Shown here piece after piece: positions 27,704 to 40,181 of a stretch of DNA of 64,000 nt. Both the position numbers and the translations under genes were made by a program. The notes beneath the pieces were generated by a model that was not told the DNA's origin, searched no databases, and was given only the letters and a program-made list of their open reading frames with translations. The DNA comes from Magnetococcales bacterium. Its GTDB lineage: Bacteria > Pseudomonadota > Magnetococcia > Magnetococcales > Magnetaquicoccaceae. Every line of letters begins with the position of its first letter. Position 1 is the stretch's first letter. Location of the stretch: the NCBI GenBank assembly GCA_002753095.1, contig PDZU01000005.1, positions 1-64,000 of the forward strand, given 5' to 3'.

Positions 27704-27717
27704 TTAACATAGATCAA
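27704..27717 (+). promoter_or_regulatory. Weak FNR/DNR-like box upstream of nirS
   Basis: TTAACATAGATCAA matches eight of ten defined positions of TTGAT-N4-ATCAA. It is centred about 150 bases before the TATAAT box, too far for classical class II activation, so it may serve another start or be chance. Confidence 0.3.
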
Positions 27718-27828
27718 ATCTTCGCAAAAGTGGATAGGATAGATTTCTGGGAATGTGGTGAGACTGTGTGAACCTTATTTCCAGTCACTGCGTGTTTGAA
27801 ATTGACAGGATCTGAACGTAATGTCAGT

Positions 27829-29538
<1,710 letters not shown>

Positions 29539-29571
29539 TCCCTTTTGGTATCATCTTGTTGTTCTGTAGTG

Positions 29572-29609
29572 TGGGGGAGACGGCTTTGGGGCCGTCTCCC
29601 TTTTTTTTC
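29572..29609 (+). terminator. Rho-independent terminator after nirS
   Basis: GGGAGACGGC and GCCGTCTCCC form a perfect ten-pair stem around a TTTGGG-type loop, followed by eight T residues. It lies about 35 bases after the nirS stop. Confidence 0.92.
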
Positions 29610-29692
29610 TGGTTGGACCATTGCCGAGGTGGGGGAATGGCGTTACTCTGCCCGGTTCTGGCCATTCTGTTTCTCTTCGCAAGGATTTGCCC

Positions 29693-29953
29693 ATGGAAAC
29701 CCTTTATTACACGGCGGCAGGCATTTTCCTCTATTTTATTTCCGACTGGGTTTTGACGCGTTTGGAGCGGGCGCGTGGGGCTCGTTTTGCGCATCGTAAC
29801 GTGATTTTTTTTGTGATTATCCTGGGATTGAGTATGGTTTCTTTCCAGTTGATTCAGACTTATTTCTTTCCGCCGCCCATTGAGGAGACGGTGCAGGCGG
29901 TGTCGCCGGTTGTTGAGGTACCTGCCGATGTGAAGCCGCCCGGAGCGCAGTGA
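29693..29953 (+). CDS. Small two-helix membrane protein
   Basis: This 86-aa protein starts METLYYTAAGIF and has two predicted helices (IFLYFISDWVL and VIFFVIILGLSMVSFQLIQTYFF) and a Pro/Val-rich C-terminal tail. The track start at 29621 overlaps the nirS terminator; ATG 29693 follows AAGGA and is preferred. I do not recognise the family. Location directly after nirS suggests a role with the nitrite reduction system, but the terminator between them separates transcription. Confidence 0.6.
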   Translation: METLYYTAAGIFLYFISDWVLTRLERARGARFAHRNVIFFVIILGLSMVSFQLIQTYFFPPPIEETVQAVSPVVEVPADVKPPGAQ

Positions 29954-29976
29954 GATCTATCTGAACCTTAAAACAG

Positions 29977-30427
29977 TTGCGGGTCCAGGGGGGTCACCCC
30001 CCTGGCGGGTCCAGGGCGGAGCCCTGGGGTTTTATCTTTTATCTTTTCGCCTTTATCTTTTATACTTTATCTTTTATCTTTTCGCCTTTGGCGCGCTTTT
30101 CACGATAAGCCGATGCGCCTTTTGCATCGGCGCAGCGCGCCTAATTGACGCAAGGTGTTTGGATTGGCGCGCTTTTCTGCGCCAATTCAAACACCCTCCC
30201 AATGGGTTTTCCCCGCCGGTGACTCAATACCTCGCGGTTAAAAGTCGGGCGTCCGCCCTCCCAAAGAGTGCCCCTGCGGGGCACAGATTTGGGCGCGCTG
30301 CGCAGATTTGGCTGCGCCAAATCTGCTTCGTTAAAAGCGCGCCATTACAAGCAGGGCTTCGCCCTGCACCCAGCAAGGCTTCGCCCTGCACCCAGCAGGG
30401 GCGGTGACCGCCCCTGCACCCCGCAAT
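29977..30427. repeat. Interspersed modular repeat, copy B (full length)
   Basis: This copy of about 450 bases is framed by imperfect terminal inverted repeats of about 50 bases beginning TTGCGGG. Each terminus has a perfect palindrome, GGGGGGTCACCCCCC on the left and GGGGCGGTGACCGCCCC on the right, next to AGGGCGGAGCCCT or AGGGCTTCGCCCT. Inside are a T-rich ATCTTTT tract, a hairpin around GCCGATGCGCC/GCATCGGC, a TTGGCGCGC/GCGCCAA hairpin, and the GGGCACAGATTTGGGC module. No coding sequence is supported. It fills the gap between the small membrane gene and the Fe-S cluster. Confidence 0.85.
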
Positions 30428-30453
30428 CGTATTCAAAACCATCAGGACACGAA

Positions 30454-30954
30454 CTACTTCAACGTAAACGTATCAGAATTCTCATCAAAACTAACCAACA
30501 ACATCTGCCCCGGCTTGAAAGAGATCGGCTGCTCCAACGTAAAATCAAACCCCTCCTGCATGGAATCCCGCATCTCTACCTTGAACCGATGATCCCCAGC
30601 CGGGATAAAAAATTTGGCATAAACAAATACCGCCCCATCCTGATGAATCCCCGGAGACTGGAACGTTTTCTGCGCCACGATTTGACCGTCCAAAGAAAAA
30701 CGCATCGCCAACGGCGCACGCTCACGCGGACAATCCTGAGGCCGCCGCATGTTGGGCGGCAACTTCTGCAACTCCTCCGCCGTGCGCTCGTGACACACCG
30801 CCTTGCGCTTGGTGGGATGCTTAAAGGCAACCATAATCTCCGACTTGTCCGCCTCCAGATACTGATAACGCGGCGCGGTGGAAAAATAATAGATCACACC
30901 ACAAAATGCCGTATAAAATAAAGCCTGTAACAGGTATCGAAATGCACTCTTCAT
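30454..30954 (-). CDS. Membrane-anchored hypothetical protein, partner of the cytochrome b fusion
   Basis: This 166-aa protein has one N-terminal helix (LLQALFYTAFCGVIYYF) and an exported domain of mostly beta character with two Cys residues (VCHERT and QDCPRER). No family is recognised. It starts 12 bases after the stop of the cytochrome b/ferredoxin fusion gene and surely shares its transcript. A structural or assembly role for that membrane complex is a reasonable inference. Confidence 0.65.
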   Translation of the reverse strand: MKSAFRYLLQALFYTAFCGVIYYFSTAPRYQYLEADKSEIMVAFKHPTKRKAVCHERTAEELQKLPPNMRRPQDCPRERAPLAMRFSLDGQIVAQKTFQSPGIHQDGAVFVYAKFFIPAGDHRFKVEMRDSMQEGFDFTLEQPISFKPGQMLLVSFDENSDTFTLK

Positions 30955-30966
30955 CGCGTCCGCCTC

Positions 30967-32481
30967 TTAACCCAGTCTCTCTTGACGAAAGGCCGCAACC
31001 TTCCCCTGCAACAACGCCTCATCACCCGATCCAGCCCAAACAACCAAAATGCGCTCACGCTCCACCCGTTTGTGCATATGCGGCTCCCGACTACCCGCCA
31101 TACGCTCCTCCACCAACCAGTTGCCCAAACGGAAATAACAGTCACCTTCTCGACACCCAGTCACAACCACCCCCCCGGCCCCGTTGCGCAATACATAGTC
31201 CAGGAAAGAAGGATGTATCATCCCCGCACAAGGCAACCGCACCACCGCCGTATCGGCAGCACACAACTGCTCTAAATCTGCCCCCCTCTGGCAACCAAAA
31301 ACCAATACACCACGCTCACCAATAAGCCCCTGCAACGCCCGATCCGTCTCCTGACGCATGCGATCCAACGTATACCCAGGCATGTCAATGCCTACAGTCA
31401 AAGTCTCACCACGCAAACGAAAAGGATTGGCCGTCGTGCAGGCCCCAAGACAAATGCCACACGCCGTACATAAGGAAGGATCAATCACCGATTCAAAAAG
31501 CGTATTGCGCCGCCCATCACTGCGCGGTTGCATGGAAGCCGCCCCAAAAGGACAATCCCGCGCACACCCACCACACCCGTTGCAGTTGGCCAGCACTACC
31601 TGAGCCGGAGGCGGATCCTTGCGGGTAGGCAACCAGGGAAACAACAAGAACAATAACGTCACCCCCGCCGAAAACGCCCAACCCAAAGCCGGCCCGAAAC
31701 GGTCGATAAAAGGATAAATGTTCAGATAAAACCAGTCGATATGCAACGTCATCGGCGCCTTGCTCAAATCCGCCGCCTCATGGCTGATGGCCGGCTTCAA
31801 CAACGACAACACCAACAAAGCCAACATGGAACCAATCGCCAATACCCGAGGCGGCATCACCTTGACATGGCTGATACGGCTGACATGGGTCCAGGTCATA
31901 AACACCAAACCAATCGGAATACCCAACAAATGCAAAAATGCCATCAAGGTAAAAAAACGATCAGATACCTGCCCATCAAGAAAATTCAGAATCATGGAAC
32001 TGGGAATGAGCGGTAACCAGTCCACCAACTCAGCCGTCCCCAACGCCACATATTGCGCCAACATGTCCCAAACCAACCAATAACCACTAATGCCCAACAA
32101 CACCACCAACCACAAGGTGGGAATGCCCGTAAACCAGGAAAACCAACGCACCCCACGGTAACGGTCACGGGAAAACTCCCGCAACAGATGCAGAAAAATG
32201 GTGATCACCACCGCATCCGATGCATACCGATGCAAACTGCGCATGATCCCCGCCAACCACCACTGCTGGTGGGTCATGTACTCCACCGACTGGTAGGCAT
32301 GCGCCACACTGGTCTCAAAAGGAACGAAAAGATAAATTCCAGACCCCAAAATCACCCAGAAAAAAAAGAATGACAAAGTCCCCAAATGGTACAGGGGATT
32401 ATTTTCGTTCCCGAATATGGCATTGAGCTGCTTTTCCATGACCAGAAACAACCAATTGCCCGCTCTGCGTATCATTTCCAC
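30967..32481 (-). CDS. Cytochrome b / 2[4Fe-4S] ferredoxin / MvhD-like fusion
   Basis: This 504-aa protein fuses three parts. Residues about 20-300 form a cytochrome b/b6-type membrane domain with two His pairs of correct spacing (SLHRYASD...FLHLLREF and FLHLLGIP...TWTHVSRISH), so two b hemes. Next comes a dicluster ferredoxin (CNGCGGCARDCP and CTACGICLGAC). The C-terminal part has GCQRGADLEQL and VVTGCREGDCYFRLGN, resembling the MvhD/FlpD electron-transfer subunit of methanogen hydrogenase-Hdr complexes. It should link a soluble Fe-S partner to quinone. The partner and direction are unknown; nearby denitrification genes suggest a quinone-linked electron route. Confidence 0.82.
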   Translation of the reverse strand: MEMIRRAGNWLFLVMEKQLNAIFGNENNPLYHLGTLSFFFFWVILGSGIYLFVPFETSVAHAYQSVEYMTHQQWWLAGIMRSLHRYASDAVVITIFLHLLREFSRDRYRGVRWFSWFTGIPTLWLVVLLGISGYWLVWDMLAQYVALGTAELVDWLPLIPSSMILNFLDGQVSDRFFTLMAFLHLLGIPIGLVFMTWTHVSRISHVKVMPPRVLAIGSMLALLVLSLLKPAISHEAADLSKAPMTLHIDWFYLNIYPFIDRFGPALGWAFSAGVTLLFLLFPWLPTRKDPPPAQVVLANCNGCGGCARDCPFGAASMQPRSDGRRNTLFESVIDPSLCTACGICLGACTTANPFRLRGETLTVGIDMPGYTLDRMRQETDRALQGLIGERGVLVFGCQRGADLEQLCAADTAVVRLPCAGMIHPSFLDYVLRNGAGGVVVTGCREGDCYFRLGNWLVEERMAGSREPHMHKRVERERILVVWAGSGDEALLQGKVAAFRQERLG

Positions 32482-32649
32482 GAGAAAAACGCTCCCTGCA
32501 AAAGTGATGAAAGCTCCATTTTAATATATAACCAAACCAGAATGGAAGGAGCATTATAGCAGAGCCGCCATAATTTTCTACATGGAATACAATACCATCG
32601 CCGATTATTGCATTCTTGTTACAAATGACTGTTGCCGAACAGGGATAGG

Positions 32650-32668
32650 AATTGTGCAATTTGTCAAA
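32650..32668. repeat. Direct repeat, first copy
   Basis: AATTGTGCAATTTGTCAAA recurs at 32744-32762 as AATTGTGTGATTTGTCAAA, with two mismatches in 19 and 94 bases between starts. The pair flanks the palindrome and may be regulator binding sites for the minus-strand operon. Confidence 0.5.
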
Positions 32669-32703
32669 TAAAGACGGGCAAAAATGGCGCAATAATGGCA
32701 GCT

Positions 32704-32725
32704 CAATTGTCTAAATTGACAATTG
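32704..32725. promoter_or_regulatory. Perfect inverted repeat, possible operator
   Basis: CAATTGTC and GACAATTG form a perfect eight-base inverted repeat around TAAATT. The overlapping sequence TTGACAATTGGCAA (32716-32729) also resembles the NNR/DNR box TTGAC-N4-GTCAA with one mismatch, so an NO-responsive CRP/FNR-family regulator is possible. Confidence 0.5.
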
Positions 32726-32743
32726 GCAAATCTGGATAAAATA

Positions 32744-32762
32744 AATTGTGTGATTTGTCAAA
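32744..32762. repeat. Direct repeat, second copy
   Basis: AATTGTGTGATTTGTCAAA is the partner of the copy at 32650. It lies immediately beyond the rlmB stop codon. Confidence 0.5.
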
Positions 32763-32763
32763 A

Positions 32764-33543
32764 TCAGCACGGAAAGGAACGGCGATGACACTCATAGAGG
32801 GCAATGCTGGCGGCCACAGAAACATTCAGCGACCCCACCAACCCGGCAATAGGGATCGACAACAGATGGTCGCAGCGCTCCCGCGTCAAACGCCGCAACC
32901 CTTTGCCCTCGCTGCCCAGGACGAAGGCCACCTTGGCGGCAAAGGAAAATTGGCCGATACTCTCCTGACCCTCGGCGGCCAGGCCACAGACCTGCACCCC
33001 CAACTCTTGCAGAGCCTCAATGGCCCGCGCCAGATTGACCACCCGCACCACATCCACCCGCTCTGCCGCCCCTGCCGCCGCCTTGTTGGCCAGCGACGAG
33101 AGAGGCGCCGCCCGGTCACGGGGCAAAACAACCGCCTGCACAGCAAACGCCTCCGCCGAACGGAGCATGGCCCCCAAATTACGGGGATCCTCCACACCAT
33201 CCAGCAACAACAAACACACACGCGGCAACGCTTCCACCTGCTGCAACAGTTCGTCAAAGGAGGGTTGACGCCGCACACCAACCCGCGCCACCACCCCCTG
33301 ATGCACCCCACGCTGCGTGAGGCGATCCAAGGCCACACGATCCACAAAACGGGGTCGCAAACCCCGCTGTCGGGCCAAATCCACCACCTCCTGCAGGCGG
33401 GCACCATGCCCACCCTTCAACACCGTCACCGACTCCACCACGCGCTGCGCATCGGCCAAAAGCGCCAAAACCGGATTCAACCCGTAGAGCAGTTCCCCGC
33501 CCTCCTCTTCAGCACCTGAACCCTGCTCTTCTCGTGTCACCAT
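32764..33543 (-). CDS. rlmB: SpoU-family 23S rRNA 2'-O-methyltransferase, RlmB-like
   Basis: This protein of 259 aa is a SpoU-type SAM-dependent RNA methyltransferase with an N-terminal substrate-binding domain (LYGLNPVLALL) and a SPOUT catalytic domain. Motifs are LDGVEDPRNLGAMLRSAEAF, FVLGSEGKGLRRL and SIPIAGLVGSLNVSVAASIALYE. This is the RlmB pattern, methylating G2251 in 23S rRNA in E. coli. ATG 33543 overlaps the cysS stop and has GGAGG eight bases upstream; the track start at 33558 is rejected. The gene follows cysS in many proteobacteria, which supports the assignment. Confidence 0.9.
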   Translation of the reverse strand: MVTREEQGSGAEEEGGELLYGLNPVLALLADAQRVVESVTVLKGGHGARLQEVVDLARQRGLRPRFVDRVALDRLTQRGVHQGVVARVGVRRQPSFDELLQQVEALPRVCLLLLDGVEDPRNLGAMLRSAEAFAVQAVVLPRDRAAPLSSLANKAAAGAAERVDVVRVVNLARAIEALQELGVQVCGLAAEGQESIGQFSFAAKVAFVLGSEGKGLRRLTRERCDHLLSIPIAGLVGSLNVSVAASIALYECHRRSFPC

Positions 33544-34991
33544 CAGGAACGCCTCCATGTCGTACCCTCTTTGCTGTCCTGCAACGTGATGCCGGCGTCA
33601 GCCAACTGCTGGCGCAGACGATCCGCCGCCGCAAAATCACGGGCCTGCCGCGCCGCCAGACGCTGCTGAATCAGCGCATCAACCGCCGCATCGTCCAGAC
33701 CGTCACCCGCCGGACGGTGAAAATAACTCTCCGGCTCCAGAGTCAACAAACCCAACAAAGCCGCCAAAGCCCGCAACAGCGCCAGATGGGCCAGCAGTTC
33801 CTGTTGCGCAACACCTGAGGCAAGCGCCCGATTGATCCATTTGCTCAGCTCAAACAAAACAGCGATCCCTTGCGGGGTGTTAAAATCATCGTCCATGGCC
33901 GCATAGAAAGGTTCAGCAAACCCATTCCATAACGCACCCTGAAACACAGGCAGTTCGGCCTGGGGCAGTTGACCCAACTGCTGCTTGGCCGTGGCCAGAG
34001 TGGTATAGAGACGATCCATGCCATGGCGGGCCGCCTCCAGCAACGCGCCGGAAAAATCCAAAGGCGAACGGTAATGGCTGTTGAGGATGAACAGACGCAA
34101 CACCTCCCCCGGATAGTGGGCCAACAGGTCACGAATGGTGGAAAAATTGCCCAAACTTTTGGACATCTTCTCCCGTTCGCCACTGTCGCTTACCACATTG
34201 ACAAAACCGTTGTGCAACCAGTAGCGCACCCAATCATGACCACTGCTGCCTTCACTCTGGGCAATCTCATTTTCATGGTGCGGAAAGAGCAGATCCATGC
34301 CGCCACCATGAATATCAAAACTCTCCCCCAAATACTTGCAACTCATGGCCGAACATTCGATATGCCAACCCGGTCGCCCTGCCCCCCAGGGCGACGGCCA
34401 ACTTGGCTCATCCGCCTTGGCCCCTTTCCAGAGCACAAAATCCAGGGGGTTGCGCTTCAGACCGTCCACCTCCACCCGCGCCCCGGCTTGCAGATCATTG
34501 AGATTTTTGCCCGACAGCGAACCATAGGCGGCAAAACGGTCCACGGCATAATAGACATCACCCCCCCCGGTGTAGGCGTACTCCTTGGCCATCAAGCGGC
34601 TGATCATCTCCTGCATCTCCGCCAGATGTTCCGTAGCGCGCGGCTCTATGTCGGCCTTGGCCACCCCCAAACCAGCCATGTCGGCATGAAAGGCGGCAAT
34701 ATAACGCTCGGTCAAGGTGCTGATCGACTCCTGCAACCCCTTGGCACGCTGGATGATTTTATCATCAATATCCGTAAAATTGCGTACATAGGTTACTTGC
34801 AAACCACAAGCACGCAGATAACGTACAATGACATCAAACACCACCATGACCCGCGCATGGCCAATATGGCAATGGTCGTAGACCGTCACACCACAGACAT
34901 AGATCCCCACCTGACCCGGCTTGCGCAAAAGCAACGGCTCCTTGCGCCGTCCTTTGGAGTTGAAGAGCTCTATCTGCAAGTCTCTTTTCAC
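33543..34991 (-). CDS. cysS: Cysteinyl-tRNA synthetase
   Basis: This 482-aa class I aminoacyl-tRNA synthetase charges tRNA-Cys. HIGHARV follows the zinc-site Cys in YVCGVTVYDHCHIGH, KMSKSLGNF is the second signature, and GWHIECSAMS and FPHHENEIAQSE contribute zinc ligands and the active site. The ATG at 35009 is immediately followed by AAGGAGG, which is itself the ribosome binding site for a GTG at 34991 eight bases on; I therefore choose GTG 34991, with protein start VKRDLQIELFN. Overlaps rlmB by one codon edge. Confidence 0.96.
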   Translation of the reverse strand: MKRDLQIELFNSKGRRKEPLLLRKPGQVGIYVCGVTVYDHCHIGHARVMVVFDVIVRYLRACGLQVTYVRNFTDIDDKIIQRAKGLQESISTLTERYIAAFHADMAGLGVAKADIEPRATEHLAEMQEMISRLMAKEYAYTGGGDVYYAVDRFAAYGSLSGKNLNDLQAGARVEVDGLKRNPLDFVLWKGAKADEPSWPSPWGAGRPGWHIECSAMSCKYLGESFDIHGGGMDLLFPHHENEIAQSEGSSGHDWVRYWLHNGFVNVVSDSGEREKMSKSLGNFSTIRDLLAHYPGEVLRLFILNSHYRSPLDFSGALLEAARHGMDRLYTTLATAKQQLGQLPQAELPVFQGALWNGFAEPFYAAMDDDFNTPQGIAVLFELSKWINRALASGVAQQELLAHLALLRALAALLGLLTLEPESYFHRPAGDGLDDAAVDALIQQRLAARQARDFAAADRLRQQLADAGITLQDSKEGTTWRRS

Positions 34992-35090
34992 GAACTTGTC
35001 CTCCTTCATGCAACGTGCTATGTTTACCCATGGTTGGGAGTTCACCCAATCATGGCACGAATTGTTACTTTGTACGGGAAACAAAATATC

Positions 35091-36296
<1,206 letters not shown>

Positions 36297-36300
36297 GCGG

Positions 36301-36588
36301 ATGACTCAGGATCTCTTGCTCCACAAACGGCTGGTGGTCGTTGGCCGCGTGCAGGGGGTCTATTATCGTGTCTCCACGCAGCAGGAGGCGGAAAAATTGG
36401 GCGTGCGGGGCTGGGTGAAAAATCGACCGGATGGTGCGGTCGAAATCGAAGTGCATGGTTCACCCAGCTCTGTCGCCGCCCTGGTTGCCTGGTGTCAACA
36501 TGGCCCACCCGGTGCCCGGGTGGAGAGCGTCACCAGCGATGATTGTCCTGCCGTCGAGTATCCAGACTTTCAGATCATCCGACCCTGA
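36301..36588 (+). CDS. acyP: Acylphosphatase
   Basis: This 95-aa protein hydrolyses acyl phosphates. GRVQGVYYR carries the catalytic Arg, and GWVKNRPDGAVE carries the catalytic Asn. Length is normal. It starts four bases after the aminotransferase stop, so the two are likely co-transcribed, without an obvious functional link. Confidence 0.93.
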   Translation: MTQDLLLHKRLVVVGRVQGVYYRVSTQQEAEKLGVRGWVKNRPDGAVEIEVHGSPSSVAALVAWCQHGPPGARVESVTSDDCPAVEYPDFQIIRP

Positions 36589-36620
36589 AAAACAAAAAAG
36601 CGGTTGCCTTTAAAACAAAC

Positions 36621-36846
36621 ATGGGGTCAAGGGGAGATTATCTCCCCTTGCGGGTGCAGGGCGGAGCCATGCTTGCAATGTGCGGCGTTTTTAAGAAAGC
36701 AAATGCGTAGCATTTGCGCACGCCGCACAGATTTGGGCGCGATGCGCAGATTTACTGCGTAAATCTGCTTCGTTAAAAGCGCGCCATACAAGCAAGGGCT
36801 CTGCCCTTGCAACCCGCCAGGGGAGATAATCTCCCCTGGACCCCAT
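36621..36846. repeat. MITE-like element, copy C, with inverted termini
   Basis: This element of 226 bases begins ATGGGGTCAAGGGGAG and ends CTCCCCTGGACCCCAT. Its two arms are imperfect inverted repeats over about 55 bases, including the palindrome GGGGAGATTATCTCCCC at each end and a GGGCGGAGCC/GGGCTCTGCCC pair. The interior holds a GCAAATGCGTAGCATTTGC hairpin and the GATTTGGGCGCG / AAATCTGC module seen in the other copies. It carries no gene and sits between acyP and murA. No target-site duplication could be confirmed. Confidence 0.85.
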
Positions 36847-36892
36847 ACTACTATTATTTTACAGGCAATCGTCTTGGAGAGCGCTTGCCTGA

Positions 36893-38185
<1,293 letters not shown>

Positions 38186-38254
38186 GGCCGTTCGCCAAAC
38201 GTCCGAACCCGGTTCGTTGTCGTCTTTCTGTTCGGGTAATCACAGGAATATGCC

Positions 38255-39571
38255 ATGAATAGTCACTTGATCAACCGCCTGGATAGCCGACAGGCCGATT
38301 TTCAAGCCCGCTATGCACGCCTGCTGCAGTGGGACAGCGCACGCCTGCAGGATGTGGAACAACGCGTTGCCAGCATCATCCACCAGGTGCGCCAGGAGGG
38401 CGATACCGCCCTGATCCGCTTGACACAACAGTTTGACCGTATCCAACTGCACCCGGAACAACTGGCCTTCTCCGCAGCAGAGATCGATACCGCCTGCCAA
38501 CAACTCCCAGAAGAGGATATGGCCGCCCTGCAGGCGGCGGCAGAACGCATCCGCGCCTATCATCAATGGCAAATGCCCAACATGGGTATCCAGCGCTACG
38601 TGGATGCCACCGGCATGCAACTGGGACAACGCTTGACCCCCATCGAACGGGCCGGCCTCTACGTACCGGGCGGTCTGGCCAGCTATCCCTCCTCGGTGCT
38701 GATGAACGCCATCCCAGCCCAGGTGGCCGGCGTGCGCGAACTGGTCATGGTGGTGCCCACCCCGGATGGAAGCATCAACCCCCTGGTGCTGGCCGCAGCA
38801 CGGGTCTCTGGCGTGCAGCGCATCTTTCGCGTCGGCGGCGCCCAGGCCGTCGCCGCCCTGGCCTATGGGACCGCCTCCATCCCCCAGGTCGATAAAATTG
38901 TCGGCCCAGGCAATATCTATGTGGCCACCGCCAAACGGCAAGTCTTCGGTCAGGTCGGCATCGACATGATCGCCGGCCCCTCGGAAATTTTGGTCATCGC
39001 CGATCAGGAGAGCAATCCAGAGTGGCTGGCCGCCGATCTGCTCTCACAGGCCGAACATGACGAAGCAGCGCAGGCCATCCTGATTACCGACTCCGCCCCC
39101 CTGGCCGACGCCGTGGAGGAACAGCTGCAACGCCTGCTGCACACCTTGAGCCGACACGCCATCAGCCGCATAGCCCTGGCCAACCGAGGGATTTTGATCA
39201 CCGTTCCCGATCTGGCCACCGCCTGCCAACTGGCCTCGCAAGCCGCCCCCGAACATCTGGAACTCTCCCTGGCCGACCCGGAAGCAGCACTGCCGCTGAT
39301 CCATAACGCCGGGGCCATCTTCCTGGGCCGCTACACCCCGGAGGCCATTGGCGACTATGTGGCCGGTCCCAACCATGTGCTGCCAACCAGTGGTACCGCC
39401 CGTTTTTCCAGCCCGCTCGGCGTTTATGATTTCATCAAACGGTCCAGCCTGTTGGGCGGTCCCTTATCGGCCCTGCGTCAGATCGGCCCGATTGCCTCCC
39501 ATCTCGCCAACCGGGAAGGGTTGACCGCCCACCAATACAGCATCGATTGCCGCCTGGAGAGTGCCTCGTGA
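38255..39571 (+). CDS. hisD: Histidinol dehydrogenase
   Basis: This 438-aa zinc enzyme performs the last two oxidations of histidine synthesis. Motifs include [41 protein letters not shown] and [14 protein letters not shown], with Gln/His ligands for zinc in LLSQAEHDE and downstream. Complete at both ends. The stop overlaps the GTG start of hisB, and the four genes hisD-B-H-A form one operon. Confidence 0.97.
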   Translation: MNSHLINRLDSRQADFQARYARLLQWDSARLQDVEQRVASIIHQVRQEGDTALIRLTQQFDRIQLHPEQLAFSAAEIDTACQQLPEEDMAALQAAAERIRAYHQWQMPNMGIQRYVDATGMQLGQRLTPIERAGLYVPGGLASYPSSVLMNAIPAQVAGVRELVMVVPTPDGSINPLVLAAARVSGVQRIFRVGGAQAVAALAYGTASIPQVDKIVGPGNIYVATAKRQVFGQVGIDMIAGPSEILVIADQESNPEWLAADLLSQAEHDEAAQAILITDSAPLADAVEEQLQRLLHTLSRHAISRIALANRGILITVPDLATACQLASQAAPEHLELSLADPEAALPLIHNAGAIFLGRYTPEAIGDYVAGPNHVLPTSGTARFSSPLGVYDFIKRSSLLGGPLSALRQIGPIASHLANREGLTAHQYSIDCRLESAS

Positions 39572-40167
39572 TCCGTACCGCCCGCGTCGAACGCAAAACC
39601 CAAGAGACCGAGGTCAGCGTCACCCTCAACCTGGATGGGACCGGTCTGTCAAACATCGCAACCGGTTGCCCCTTCCTGGACCATATGCTGGATCAACTGG
39701 CCCGCCATGGCCTCTTCGACATCGAACTCTACGCCCGTGGCGATACCCATATCGATGACCATCACACCGTCGAAGATGTGGGCATCACCCTGGGCGAAGC
39801 CTTCCGGCAGGCCCTGGGCGATAAACGGGGCATCGCCCGCTTTGGTTCTGCCACCATCCCCCTGGATGAATCCCTGTCGCGGGTGGTAATCGACCTCTCC
39901 AACCGGGCCACCCTGGTCTGGCATGTCACCTTCAGCAACAGCAAAATTGGTCAATTTGATACCGAACTGTTTCGCGAATGGTTCACCGCCTTTGCCAACC
40001 ATAGCCGCTCCACCATCCACGTGGAAAATCTCTATGGCAGCAACGACCACCACAAAATCGAATCCTGTTTCAAGGCCCTGGCCCTGGCTCTGCGGCGGGC
40101 CTGTGTGCTGGATCCCCGACGCGGTCAACTGGTTCCCAGTACCAAAGGACTTCTCTCCGACAGCTAA
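39568..40167 (+). CDS. hisB: Imidazoleglycerol-phosphate dehydratase
   Basis: This 199-aa enzyme dehydrates imidazoleglycerol phosphate. Metal-binding motifs are [24 protein letters not shown] and [10 protein letters not shown]. It is the monofunctional form without a histidinol-phosphatase domain. The start is GTG 39568, overlapping the hisD stop and preceded by GGAGAG; the track start at 39547 lies inside hisD. Confidence 0.95.
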   Translation: MIRTARVERKTQETEVSVTLNLDGTGLSNIATGCPFLDHMLDQLARHGLFDIELYARGDTHIDDHHTVEDVGITLGEAFRQALGDKRGIARFGSATIPLDESLSRVVIDLSNRATLVWHVTFSNSKIGQFDTELFREWFTAFANHSRSTIHVENLYGSNDHHKIESCFKALALALRRACVLDPRRGQLVPSTKGLLSDS

Positions 40168-40181
40168 CCCCTCTGCAGAGT

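Larger units (their letters stand above)
32482..32763. promoter_or_regulatory. AT-rich promoter region of the cytochrome b fusion operon
   Basis: This 282-base gap has no gene and is conspicuously AT-rich. It contains a 22-base perfect palindrome and a 19-base near-direct repeat, both annotated separately. A long gap with repeated elements upstream of one regulated operon looks like a multi-site control region. Confidence 0.55.

Noticed and set aside
33969-35090. N-terminal extension of the aminotransferase ORF
   Set aside because: It runs through the antisense of cysS; the family starts near ATG 35091.
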